NCBI GenBank assembly: GCA_049323615.1
Contig: JBMOPD010000026.1
Coordinates: 1-64,000 of the forward strand
Reading direction: 5' to 3'
DNA: 64,000 nt
DNA from: JBMOPD01 sp049323615
GTDB taxonomy: Bacteria > Bacillota > Desulfotomaculia > Desulfotomaculales > Desulfocucumaceae
The notes beneath the pieces were generated by a model, which saw only the letters and a program-made list of their open reading frames with translations, did no database searches and was not told the DNA's origin. A program made the position numbers and the translations under genes. Positions 16,583 to 24,184 of the stretch are shown here, one piece after another. Numbering within the stretch: position 1 is the first letter of the stretch; each line of letters starts with the position of its first letter.

Positions 16583-17173
16583 TTGAAAGACTTCATTTTA
16601 ACATACACTATAGATGACAGGCTTTACCTGAACGTCACCAACCGCTGCACCAACAACTGCGCATTCTGCATCAGAAAAAAACAGGGTGTGGGATATAACC
16701 TCTGGCTTGAGCGGGAGCCGGAAGCGGAAGAGGTGATCGGCTTCCTGGGGGATTTAAAACCCTACAGCGAAATTGTATTCTGCGGCTACGGCGAGCCGCT
16801 GATCCGGATGGACCTGGTAAAACAGGTGGCCGGCCATATAAAAAGAGAACACGGCAAAATTATCAGGGTTAATACAAACGGCCATGCCGACCTGATCCAC
16901 GGACCGGGAAGCGCCGGGAGTCTCAGGGGACTGGTGGACAGGATTAATGTCAGCCTGAATGCCCACAGCAGCGCCAGCTACATGGAAATATGCCGGCCCG
17001 CCTTCGGGCAGGGGACCTATGAAGCGGTGATCCGGTTCGCGGAAAGTTGTATCGGGCTGATTCCGGCCGTTACCCTGTCGGTTGTGCAGTGGCCCGGTGT
17101 GGATGTTGAGCAGTGCCGGGAAATAGCCAAAGGCCTGGGGGCCGATTTCCGCCTCAGGCCGTATAGCAATTAG
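16583..17173 (+). CDS. radical SAM protein, TatD-associated type
   Basis: About 196 residues. The iron-sulfur/SAM motif is CTNNCAFC, preceded by LYLNVTNR. GYGEPL and RVNTNGHA match the SAM- and glycine-rich sites of radical SAM enzymes. Length and motif context fit the compact TatD-linked radical SAM family of Firmicutes, whose substrate is unknown. TTG at 16583 has GGGAG 8 bases upstream. An in-frame TTG at 16511 adds 24 residues but lacks a ribosome site. No tatD gene is adjacent here. Confidence 0.8.
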   Translation: MKDFILTYTIDDRLYLNVTNRCTNNCAFCIRKKQGVGYNLWLEREPEAEEVIGFLGDLKPYSEIVFCGYGEPLIRMDLVKQVAGHIKREHGKIIRVNTNGHADLIHGPGSAGSLRGLVDRINVSLNAHSSASYMEICRPAFGQGTYEAVIRFAESCIGLIPAVTLSVVQWPGVDVEQCREIAKGLGADFRLRPYSN

Positions 17174-17177
17174 CTGA

Positions 17178-17198
17178 CCCCCAATCTCCAATCCCTGC
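17178..17198. repeat. 7-bp period repeat (CCCCAAT type), three units
   Basis: CCCCAAT, CTCCAAT and CCCTGCT in tandem just after the radical SAM gene. This is the complement of the ATTGGGG type seen at 57622-57660. Confidence 0.5.
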
Positions 17199-17206
17199 TT
17201 AGCAAG

Positions 17207-17899
17207 GTGGTGTGCAAACTGTCCGATTACTTTGCCTATCTCAGGAAAATACCTCTTTTTTCCTACCTGGACGACCGGCAGCTGACCGAAATTGACGGGC
17301 TGATCATGGAGCGAAGCTACCAGAAAGGAAGAATTATTTTTGTGGAGGGAGAACCGGGCGAGGCGGTATTCTTTCTGAAAACCGGCCGGGTGAAGATATC
17401 CAAGCAGGCGGAGGACGGCCGGGAGCAGATACTGCACTTTATTCATCCGGGGGAGATATTCGCCGAGGTTGTGCTGTTTGACGGCGGCCCCTACCCGGCC
17501 ACCGCCGAGGCCGTGGAAGATTCAAAAATGGGGCTGATCAGGAACACGGACATGGAGAGGATCACCCTGTCCAACCCGGGCATAGCCCTGGGGATGCTGA
17601 AGATAATGTCCAGGCGTCTGCGGATGGCGCAGAGACAGATTAACGAGCTGGCGCTGATGGACACATCCAGGCGTTTGGCCAGCACGCTGCTTTTTCTGGC
17701 GGCCGAACAGGGGGTTGCCTGTGAGCGCGGCACGGCCATCGACATGTCCCTGACCAACCAGGACCTGGCCAGCATGATCGGGACCTCCAGGGAAACGGCC
17801 AACAGGATATTGAGCGACATGCGCAGGCAAAAAGCGATACAGGTAGATAAGAAACAGATTATTATTACGGATATGAAGAGGCTCAAATCCTGGCTATAA
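17207..17899 (+). CDS. Crp/Fnr-family transcriptional regulator
   Basis: A 230-residue regulator. An N-terminal cyclic-nucleotide-binding-type beta-barrel (about residues 15-130, with EGEPGEAVFFLKTGRVKI) leads into a dimerisation helix. The C-terminal winged helix reads LTNQDLASMIGTSRETANRI, the recognition helix region. The residues that bind cAMP phosphate in Crp are not clearly conserved, and there is no Fnr-type N-terminal Cys cluster, so the effector is unknown. It starts with GTG at 17207 or 17210 after AAGGTG. Confidence 0.88.
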   Translation: MVCKLSDYFAYLRKIPLFSYLDDRQLTEIDGLIMERSYQKGRIIFVEGEPGEAVFFLKTGRVKISKQAEDGREQILHFIHPGEIFAEVVLFDGGPYPATAEAVEDSKMGLIRNTDMERITLSNPGIALGMLKIMSRRLRMAQRQINELALMDTSRRLASTLLFLAAEQGVACERGTAIDMSLTNQDLASMIGTSRETANRILSDMRRQKAIQVDKKQIIITDMKRLKSWL

Positions 17900-17925
17900 T
17901 CTGTATTAAGGGGGTAACTTGCCTG

Positions 17926-18654
17926 ATGAAATTTTCCTCCCTGCCGGATAATGAAACCGCCGTTCTCGGGATGATCAGGGACGCCGACCATGCCCCGGCC
18001 TATGATTCGATTTTAAAGCGATCCGGAATCTCCGCCGACCTGCTGGACGGTATAATCAGCAGGCTGATTGATGAAAAAACAATTACCTCCTTCCCGGAGG
18101 ATGCGGCCAAAAAGAGGGAACAGCGAAGGTATCTGACCGTGGTGGAAATGAGGGAGGCCGTTGAAAAAAGAGTGGCCGATCATCTCTGGGAGCTGTCTGC
18201 CGGAGGCCGGCTGTATTTTGCCTATGGTTCCGATCTGGATCCGGAGGAAATGTACACCAGGCGGTGCCCGGGCAGCCGGTTCCTTTGCCGGGGGCGCCTG
18301 GAGGGTTTTGGCCTCACCTTTGATCAATACCTGGAGGAATGGCAGGGAACGGTGGCCAGTATAAAATTTTCAGAGGCTGAGAGTAGTGTCTGGGGGGTGC
18401 TTTATTGCATTAAACCCGAAGACTGGCAGAAGCTGGATGAATTTGAAGATGTGCCCCGCCATAACAGAAGGGTAAGGGTGCCGGTGCATACGGCCTATGG
18501 GCTGTTTTGCGCCGAGTGCTACCAGTCCGTCCCCGGGGATAAGCGCCTGCCCTCAAAGAGGTATATAGGCAAAATAATCAGGGGCGCGGAATTTTTCGGC
18601 CTCCCGCAGAAATATATCCGCCTGGTCAAATCCCTGCCCGTCAACCCGGAGTAA
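17926..18654 (+). CDS. gamma-glutamylcyclotransferase-like protein with N-terminal helical domain
   Basis: 242 residues. Residues 1-80 look like a small winged-helix or HTH-like domain (NETAVLGMIRDADHAPAYDS, then SADLLDGIISRLIDEKTI). Residues 95-235 carry the AIG2/GGCT fold: the substrate-binding YGSDL (usual YGSNL) and a LDEFEDVP segment whose Glu fits the catalytic acid. It may act on gamma-glutamyl amines or peptides. The combination with an N-terminal domain is less usual. ATG follows AAGGGGG at a rather long distance. It ends 13 bp before the QueG-like gene. Confidence 0.75.
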   Translation: MKFSSLPDNETAVLGMIRDADHAPAYDSILKRSGISADLLDGIISRLIDEKTITSFPEDAAKKREQRRYLTVVEMREAVEKRVADHLWELSAGGRLYFAYGSDLDPEEMYTRRCPGSRFLCRGRLEGFGLTFDQYLEEWQGTVASIKFSEAESSVWGVLYCIKPEDWQKLDEFEDVPRHNRRVRVPVHTAYGLFCAECYQSVPGDKRLPSKRYIGKIIRGAEFFGLPQKYIRLVKSLPVNPE

Positions 18655-18667
18655 AGGAGGGGATTAT

Positions 18668-19450
18668 GTGAGGGAAAGGCTTTTTTCGGTTATCAAAAGG
18701 GCCGTCGAAAGATCCGGCCTGCCGTATTTCAGGGAACCCCTGCTGGGCACAGCCCCCGCCGGCGACAGCTGCCTCAGGCAATTAAAGGAGATAGTGCACC
18801 CGGACCACCTGCTGCCGGAAGACATTTTACCCGGGGCCCGGGCAGTTGTGGCCTATTTTCTTCCTTTTAAAAGCTACGTGGTGGAAGGAAACAGGGGTGG
18901 GCGCCACGCCTCCAGGCTGTGGGCAGAGGTATATATCCAGACCAACCGCCTGCTCACCGGGATCGCCGGGGAAATAGAAACCGAGCTGGCCAGGGAAGGT
19001 TTTAAATGCGCATGGGAAAAGCCGACGCACAATTTTGACTCCGACCTTCTGGTGTCGTACTGGTCCCACAAGCATGTGGCCTTTGCCTGCGGAATAGGCC
19101 GCTTCGGCAGGAATCACCTGCTCATTACCGAAAGGGGCTGTGCCGGAAGGATTGGGTCCCTGGTTACCGACTGGGACCCGGGAATACCTTCCGGTGACGG
19201 AGAAATAATCCCCTTTTATGAATGTCCCCCAAAATGCAATTACTGTTTCAAGTCTTGTCCCGCCGGGGCGCTGCAGGATGACGGCCTGGACAAAAGGAAA
19301 TGTTACCTCATGCTGCTGGAAAATGACCGGTTGTACCCGGACCTGGGGCTGTGTGACGTTTGCGGAAAGTGTTCCACGGGTCCCTGCGGCCTCTCATCTC
19401 TCATCCGGGGCCGGCGGGGTGGTCAAAATCCCACCTGCCGTCAAGGTTGA
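18668..19450 (+). CDS. QueG-like 4Fe-4S protein (epoxyqueuosine reductase family)
   Basis: 260 residues, related to the COG1600 epoxyqueuosine reductase family but shorter than QueG (about 380). The C-terminal half carries two cysteine clusters, CPPKCNYCFKSCP and CDVCGKCSTGPC, for two 4Fe-4S centres. The N-terminal part has the YFLPFKSY and GIGRFGRNHLL segments of the family, and no HEAT-repeat tail. A QueG function would fit the queuosine genes at 20 kb, but the short form may have another substrate. GTG at 18668 follows AAAGGAGGGG. Confidence 0.75.
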   Translation: MRERLFSVIKRAVERSGLPYFREPLLGTAPAGDSCLRQLKEIVHPDHLLPEDILPGARAVVAYFLPFKSYVVEGNRGGRHASRLWAEVYIQTNRLLTGIAGEIETELAREGFKCAWEKPTHNFDSDLLVSYWSHKHVAFACGIGRFGRNHLLITERGCAGRIGSLVTDWDPGIPSGDGEIIPFYECPPKCNYCFKSCPAGALQDDGLDKRKCYLMLLENDRLYPDLGLCDVCGKCSTGPCGLSSLIRGRRGGQNPTCRQG

Positions 19451-19586
19451 CCATGGTTGCCGAGCCGGTGGATTCCTCAACAAAAGCTTCCCCCCTGGCA
19501 AAGTCGGGGTCGGTTTTAGTTCTCCTGCTCAACTTTTTTTCGATTAAGATTTCTTTGTTGTTCGCCGGTTTATTTTTTTTTGCCAT
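19401..19586 (-). CDS. 61-residue hypothetical protein
   Basis: ATG preceded by GGGAGGAA at proper distance. The product is basic at the N-terminus (MAKKNKPANNKEILIEKKLS) and acidic/Gly-rich later (DFARGEAFVEESTGS), with no hydrophobic span. Its last 50 bp overlap the convergent QueG-like gene. No family recognised; size and charge would fit a small spore or DNA-associated protein, but that is a guess. Confidence 0.6.
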   Translation of the reverse strand: MAKKNKPANNKEILIEKKLSRRTKTDPDFARGEAFVEESTGSATMVNLDGRWDFDHPAGPG

Positions 19587-19707
19587 TGATCTATTCCTCC
19601 CTGAAAAATAATGTTGTATACTATCACTTATATTTATACCCTCAATTCCTGTTATGATTTAATAAATGGGGAAAGAATAGATAAAAAATTGCAAAGGGGT
19701 GAAAATT

Positions 19708-19923
19708 GTGGCTGTCACCGAAGAAAACATAAGAGTACAGGGGATGTCCTGCAATCACTGCAGGATGGCTGTTGAAAAGGCGCTTAAGAACCTGCCCGGG
19801 GTTTCGGGCGCCGATGTGGACCTGGCCGGCGGAACGGTGCGGGTAACCTACGATCCCGGCTCGGTAAACCATGAAAAAATAGCCCGGGCAATTGACCATG
19901 CAGGGTATAAGGTAGTAGAATAA
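19708..19923 (+). CDS. heavy-metal-associated domain protein, CopZ-like
   Basis: A 71-residue single ferredoxin-like HMA domain. The metal-binding GMSCNHC loop lies at residues 12-18, followed by VEKALKNLPGVSGADVD and a C-terminal AIDHAGYKV. It would bind Cu(I) or a similar metal ion in the cytoplasm. GTG at 19708 is preferred over 19699 because AAAGGGGTG lies at the right distance. No copper ATPase is adjacent. Confidence 0.85.
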   Translation: MAVTEENIRVQGMSCNHCRMAVEKALKNLPGVSGADVDLAGGTVRVTYDPGSVNHEKIARAIDHAGYKVVE

Positions 19924-19939
19924 ATAGCCGGACAATTCA

Positions 19940-20065
19940 GTCGTATGTCGTCAGGCGTCAGACGTCGGTATTGAGGAGTTTTTAACCAGAAGTCAAAAGC
20001 CACGGTTACTGCTGCTGACGACTGACGACCGACGACCGACGACCGACGACCGACGACCGGCGACT
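19940..20065. repeat. 7-bp period repeats in inverted arrangement upstream of queD
   Basis: The left arm (19940-19967) contains GTCGTAT, GTCGTCA, GGCGTCA and GACGTCG. The right arm (20017-20065) has seven units, GACGACT, five times GACGACC, then GGCGACT. The arms are largely complementary (GTCGTCA with TGACGAC), so transcripts could form a long hairpin just before queD. Confidence 0.7.
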
Positions 20066-20083
20066 GATTAGGGAGGCACGGTT

Positions 20084-20473
20084 TTGTTTGAACTGACGGT
20101 AAAAAGAAGGTTTGCCGCCGCCCATAAACTGGAGGGATACGGCGGCAAGTGCGCATCCCTGCACGGCCACACCTGGACGGTGGAAGTCAGGGTTAAGGGT
20201 GAGCGGCTTGACGAATGCGGGATGCTGGTTGATTTCATTATACTGAAAGATATAATTGACGGGATAATCCGTCAACTTGATCATACTTATCTCAATGAAC
20301 TGGAATGCTTCAACGGCGCAGGCGGGAAAATAAACCCCACCGCAGAAAACCTGGCCGCGTACATTTACCGCCGGGTCGGGGAGGAACTGGCCAAAATTGC
20401 GCCCGGTGTGCTGCCCTGCGGTGTCAGGATATGGGAGTCACCGGACGCGTCGGCATTATACCTGGAGGATTGA
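20084..20473 (+). CDS. queD: 6-carboxy-5,6,7,8-tetrahydropterin synthase
   Basis: A 129-residue QueD, the second step of preQ0/queuosine synthesis, converting dihydroneopterin triphosphate to carboxytetrahydropterin. Zinc ligands are FAAAH and HGH near residue 29, with the catalytic Cys in GKCASLHGH. DHTYLNE and PTAEN are family hallmarks. TTG start with GGGAGG 7 bases upstream. It begins the queD-queC-DUF366-queE-folE run, which supplies all enzymes from GTP to preQ0. Confidence 0.94.
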   Translation: MFELTVKRRFAAAHKLEGYGGKCASLHGHTWTVEVRVKGERLDECGMLVDFIILKDIIDGIIRQLDHTYLNELECFNGAGGKINPTAENLAAYIYRRVGEELAKIAPGVLPCGVRIWESPDASALYLED

Positions 20474-20475
20474 TT

Positions 20476-21129
20476 ATGTCCAGCATCGTTCTGCTTTCCG
20501 GGGGGCTGGACTCCACGGTGTCCCTGAGCCAGGCCCTGAGAGAGGGAGAAGTAAAGCTGTGCCTTACTTTTGACTACGGCCAGCGGGCGCGCCTGAAAGA
20601 AATAAGTGCCGCTTCGGAAATCGCAAGTTATTACAGGCTGAAACACCGGGTTGTTGTATTGACTTTTTTGAAGGAAATAACCGGTACCGCCCTGGTCAAC
20701 CCGGAAGCTGATGTTCCCGAGCCGGAAGACAGCCATTTTAACCGGCCTGAAAAAATGGAGGAGACCGCCAGGGCGGTATGGGTTCCCAACCGCAACGGCA
20801 TTTTTATAAACATAGCCGCCGCCTTTGCCGAGTCCCTGGACTGCGGGCAAATTGTGACGGGTTTCAACGCCGAGGAGGCAAAAACCTTTCCGGACAACAG
20901 CAGGGACTTTCTGGCGGCTTCCAACGTGGCGCTGTCCTTTTCCACCCTGAAAAAGGTTAAGGTGCTGAGCTACACCCAGATGCTCGACAAGGTTGAAATT
21001 GTAAGGCTGGGCAAAAGGCTGGGAGCACCCCTCCAGCACGTATGGCCCTGCTACCACGGGGGAGACCAAATCTGCGGGCGCTGTGAGAGCTGCAAAAGGT
21101 ATTTGCGGGCGCTACAAGGAGACAGGTGA
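20476..21129 (+). CDS. queC: 7-cyano-7-deazaguanine synthase
   Basis: A 217-residue ATP-dependent PP-loop enzyme that converts carboxy-deazaguanine to preQ0. The pyrophosphatase loop SGGLDST is at residues 8-14, with a C-terminal Zn site CYHGGDQICGRCESC. ATG at 20476 follows GGAGG located in the end of queD; an upstream extension of the frame to 20305 lies within queD and is rejected. The gap after queD is 2 bp. Confidence 0.95.
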   Translation: MSSIVLLSGGLDSTVSLSQALREGEVKLCLTFDYGQRARLKEISAASEIASYYRLKHRVVVLTFLKEITGTALVNPEADVPEPEDSHFNRPEKMEETARAVWVPNRNGIFINIAAAFAESLDCGQIVTGFNAEEAKTFPDNSRDFLAASNVALSFSTLKKVKVLSYTQMLDKVEIVRLGKRLGAPLQHVWPCYHGGDQICGRCESCKRYLRALQGDR

Positions 21130-21134
21130 TAAAA

Positions 21135-21689
21135 ATGCATGTATACACCCATGAGCAGAAAATGACGTACACCGGGCACCAGCTCTCATCCCTCTGGGCC
21201 TACAAAAACTTCGGCCTGCAGGGGGACAGCATAGTCTGCTTCAGGGGGCCGTGCCGGGTTGACACCTCCGAGATGGTGGATGTCGAGGACGTGCTGGGAG
21301 GCGCAAAAATATACGGGCCGGACATGCTTCATTTTATAGTTGAACACTTTGGGGAACAGCTTGAAAAGGGCGTGTTGAGGCAGAGGATTTTAATGGCGGT
21401 AATAAAGGATGTGCTGGGCCACCCGCAAATGGTCAGAAGGGGAGACGACCTTTATCTTGGTGAAAAAAAGCTTTCCATATCAATAGCAACCGCATCACCG
21501 GTTTCGGTAATGATTCACGCGGCGCTGAACGTGGTTTCGGAAGGGACGCCGGTGGAAACGGTGGGGCTTTTTGATTTGGGGTATTCGGAAGATGATATTC
21601 TGGATACCGGCAGTAAGGTATGTACCCTGTACAGAGAGGAAATGTCGTCCGTCCGGCTGGCCTGCTGCAAGGTAAGAGGTGTTTGGTAA
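21135..21689 (+). CDS. DUF366 family protein in the queuosine operon
   Basis: 184 residues (or 187 from GTG 21126). The sequence matches the DUF366 type, with FRGPCRVDTSEMVDVED, GADMLHF-like and SIATASPVSVMIHAALNV segments. This family recurs next to queuosine genes but has no established activity. The retained acidic residues and His-containing loop suggest an enzyme. It overlaps queE and follows queC directly, so it is co-transcribed. It might provide an unnamed step or salvage function in deazaguanine metabolism. Confidence 0.8.
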   Translation: MHVYTHEQKMTYTGHQLSSLWAYKNFGLQGDSIVCFRGPCRVDTSEMVDVEDVLGGAKIYGPDMLHFIVEHFGEQLEKGVLRQRILMAVIKDVLGHPQMVRRGDDLYLGEKKLSISIATASPVSVMIHAALNVVSEGTPVETVGLFDLGYSEDDILDTGSKVCTLYREEMSSVRLACCKVRGVW

Positions 21690-22428
21690 ATTGGGTGCTT
21701 TTATCCGTGAAATATTTTCTTCGGTGCAGGGTGAAGGGCCGTATATCGGCTGCAGGCAGGTTTTTGTAAGATTTGAAGGATGCAACCTTTCCTGCCGGTA
21801 CTGTGACACCGGGCAGTCCGGAGAAAAAAAGACGTGCCGGGTGGAGGTGGCTCCCGGAAAGAGAGCCTTTATAGAGATAGAAACCCCGTTGTCTGCGCAA
21901 GAAGTAATAAAAACGGCGGCGGAACATTTTTTGCTCTCCCTGCACCATTCGGTCAGCATCACCGGGGGAGAGCCGCTGCTGCAGGCGGATTTTTTAAAGG
22001 AGCTGCTGCCCGGCCTTAAACGGCTGGGGACAGGCATATACCTTGAGACAAACGGCACCCTGCCGGAAAAACTGAGGCAGGTAATCGACCTGGTTGACAT
22101 CATATCAATGGACATCAAGCTGCCCGGCACCGCCGGCTGTCCGCCGCTATGGGACGAACACACCCAATTTTTATCCATTGCCAGGGCTGCACGGGTATTT
22201 GTTAAAATAGTAGTTGACGATTTAAGCCCGGCGCCGGAGTTTGAAAGGGCGGTGGATCTGGTAGCCGGGGTTGGTACCGGGATTATGCTGGTGATTCAAC
22301 CAATGACACTGGACGGCAGGTGCGCGCTTTCGCCCGGCCGGGCACTGGAGTTTCAGGACATGGGGTTGAAGCGCCTGAAAGATGTCAGGATAATCCCCCA
22401 GGCCCATGTCATGATGAACCAGCTATAA
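21679..22428 (+). CDS. queE: 7-carboxy-7-deazaguanine synthase
   Basis: A 249-residue radical SAM enzyme that contracts carboxytetrahydropterin to carboxy-deazaguanine. The cluster motif is CNLSCRYC at about residue 36, preceded by SVQGEGPYIG and RFEG. SITGGEPLLQ and LETNGTLP are SAM-contacting motifs. GTG at 21679 overlaps the DUF366 gene; TTG at 21691 behind AGAGGTG is an alternative. Confidence 0.93.
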   Translation: MFGKLGAFIREIFSSVQGEGPYIGCRQVFVRFEGCNLSCRYCDTGQSGEKKTCRVEVAPGKRAFIEIETPLSAQEVIKTAAEHFLLSLHHSVSITGGEPLLQADFLKELLPGLKRLGTGIYLETNGTLPEKLRQVIDLVDIISMDIKLPGTAGCPPLWDEHTQFLSIARAARVFVKIVVDDLSPAPEFERAVDLVAGVGTGIMLVIQPMTLDGRCALSPGRALEFQDMGLKRLKDVRIIPQAHVMMNQL

Positions 22429-22452
22429 TTAGAGGGAGAAGGGAGGGGTGGG

Positions 22453-23025
22453 TTGGTTGTGGTAGATACAGAAAAAATAGAGAAAGCGGTACGGATGATT
22501 TTGGAGGCTATAGGGGAAAATCCGGATAGGGAAGGTCTTAAAGAAACCCCGGCCCGGGTGGCCAGGATGTACCAGGAGATATTCTGCGGCCTCTGGGAGG
22601 ACCCCCACGACCACCTGCAAAAAATGTTTTCCGAGGAACACGAGGAAATGGTGCTGGTAAAGGACATTCCCATTTATTCCATGTGCGAGCACCACTTGCT
22701 GCCGTTTTTCGGCAAGGCCCATGTGGCGTATATCCCCCGCCGGGGCAACGTCACCGGCCTGTCCAAGCTGGCCAGGGTGGTGGAGGGCTTTGCCAAGCGG
22801 CCGCAGCTTCAGGAAAGGCTAACCTCCCAGATAGCCGACGCCATCATGAAAAAACTTTCTCCTCACGGCGTGCTGGTGATAGTGGAAGCCGAGCACATGT
22901 GCATGACATTGAGGGGAGTACGCAAGCCGGGTTCAAAAACAATCACCTCGGCGGTCCGGGGTTCCTTCCAGAAGAATGAGGTTACCAGGGCTGAAGCGCT
23001 GGCGCTGATCAAGGGTAAGGAGTGA
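22453..23025 (+). CDS. folE: GTP cyclohydrolase I
   Basis: A 190-residue type IA GTP cyclohydrolase forming dihydroneopterin triphosphate, the common precursor of folate and, with QueD, of preQ0. Zinc ligands are in YSMCEHHLLP and AEHMCMT. GLSKLARVVEGFAKRPQLQE and GVRKPGSKT are signature segments. TTG start after GGGAGGGG. It follows queE by 24 bp in the same run. Confidence 0.95.
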   Translation: MVVVDTEKIEKAVRMILEAIGENPDREGLKETPARVARMYQEIFCGLWEDPHDHLQKMFSEEHEEMVLVKDIPIYSMCEHHLLPFFGKAHVAYIPRRGNVTGLSKLARVVEGFAKRPQLQERLTSQIADAIMKKLSPHGVLVIVEAEHMCMTLRGVRKPGSKTITSAVRGSFQKNEVTRAEALALIKGKE

Positions 23026-23032
23026 GTGGTGA

Positions 23033-23224
23033 ATGAAGGAGGACCGCGAACCCGGTGTTCAGGGCAAACTGGAACTGATAGCAACCAAGTCCTTTTCACC
23101 ATACAGTGAGATGTACAAGGTGGTAGATTTTCTCAATAAAAGCCTGAAAGACAGAAAGCTTATGTTTGGCTTGACCAAGGACCACGAAAGCGGCAGGATG
23201 ACTATCACCATATATGAGGTATAG
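23033..23224 (+). CDS. YpmA-like small protein (DUF4264)
   Basis: 63 residues, resembling Bacillus YpmA. SPYSEMYKVVDFLNKSLKD and KLMFGLTKD match the family core, which ends in a TITIYEV strand. Function unknown. It follows folE by 7 bp and ends at the dispersed 30-bp repeat. Confidence 0.75.
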   Translation: MKEDREPGVQGKLELIATKSFSPYSEMYKVVDFLNKSLKDRKLMFGLTKDHESGRMTITIYEV

Positions 23225-23273
23225 CTTATCCTGAAAAGCTTCCGGGTCAGGAGACAGGAGTCAGGAGACAGAT
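23221..23273. repeat. 30-bp dispersed repeat plus 7-bp repeats (copy 1)
   Basis: Bases 23221-23250 are identical to 53987-54016 (30 of 30). They are followed by GTCAGGA, GACAGGA, GTCAGGA and GACAGAT (23246-23273), sharing five bases with the head. Both copies start in or just after a stop codon region. Confidence 0.75.
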
Positions 23274-23340
23274 GAATGTTTTTCGTTTTCAAAAGTTGTC
23301 AGCTGGTGCCGGCAGCTTACAGCTTGAGTAGGAGGTTATG

Positions 23341-24099
23341 ATGCGCGTCCTGATTAGCAATGATGACGGTATTTTTGCCAATGGGATAACCGCTCTGAGG
23401 GAAAGGCTGGAAAAGGTAGAGGAGATAGAAAAGATATACGTTGCGGCGCCGGACAGGGAAAGAAGCGCCATCGGACACGGGATAACCATGCACAGGCCGC
23501 TCAGGGCAAAGGAAGTTAATTACCCCTCGCCGAAGTCGACGGGCTGGTTGGTGGATGGAACGCCGGCCGACTGCGTCAAACTGGCCCTGGAGGAACTGCT
23601 GGAGGACCCCCCCGACCTTGTGGTGTCGGGAATTAACCGGGGGTCCAACCTGGGCACTGATGTACTTTATTCCGGAACGGTGTCTGCGGCGGTGGAGGCG
23701 GTGATAAGCGGCTTCCCGGCCGTGGCGGTATCGCTCACCGGCTACGTGGAAGAAGATTATACGATAGCCGCCGATTTTACCGCCAGACTGGCCCTCCTTG
23801 TCCACAAGGAGGGGCTGCCCCCGGGCACGCTGCTTAACGTCAATGTGCCGCCGGGGAAGCCGGCCGGCGTTAAGATAGCCCGCCTCGGCAACATGAAGTA
23901 CGTGAATATTTTCGACAGGCGCACCGATCCCAGGGGACGGATTTACTACTGGATGGCCGGGGAGGTCCTGGACCTGGAGGACAACTGCCCGGACACCGAC
24001 GTGGGTGCAAGCCGCCAGGGGTATATAACGGTCACGCCGGTGCAGATAGACCTTACCAACCACTGTGAGTTAGAGCGGATAAAGGGCTGGAAGCTATAG
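23341..24099 (+). CDS. surE: 5'/3'-nucleotidase SurE
   Basis: A 252-residue metal-dependent nucleoside monophosphate phosphatase. The active-site SNDDG at residues 6-10, APDRERSAIGH and SGINRGSNLG are all intact. Two ATGs occur in a row; the second at 23341 has the better distance from GGAGG. It is convergent with spoVB, with an inverted heptamer repeat between them that may terminate both. Confidence 0.93.
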   Translation: MRVLISNDDGIFANGITALRERLEKVEEIEKIYVAAPDRERSAIGHGITMHRPLRAKEVNYPSPKSTGWLVDGTPADCVKLALEELLEDPPDLVVSGINRGSNLGTDVLYSGTVSAAVEAVISGFPAVAVSLTGYVEEDYTIAADFTARLALLVHKEGLPPGTLLNVNVPPGKPAGVKIARLGNMKYVNIFDRRTDPRGRIYYWMAGEVLDLEDNCPDTDVGASRQGYITVTPVQIDLTNHCELERIKGWKL

Positions 24100-24103
24100 G
24101 GAA

Positions 24104-24176
24104 TACAGGAGACAGGAGACATAATAACTGTTTTATATTAATTTTTACTATTCTTTACTGTCTCCTGTCTCCCGGC
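24104..24176. repeat. inverted 7-bp repeat arms between surE and spoVB
   Basis: The left arm contains ACAGGAGACAGGAGACA (about 24107-24123). The right arm contains TGTCTCCTGTCTCC (about 24160-24173). The arms are complementary and could form a stem between two convergent genes. Confidence 0.65.
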
Positions 24177-24184
24177 CCAAAATG

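Noticed and set aside
20017..20065. CRISPR-like repetition before queD
   Set aside because: The units are 7 bp, directly adjacent and without spacers, so this is a tandem repeat, not a CRISPR array.
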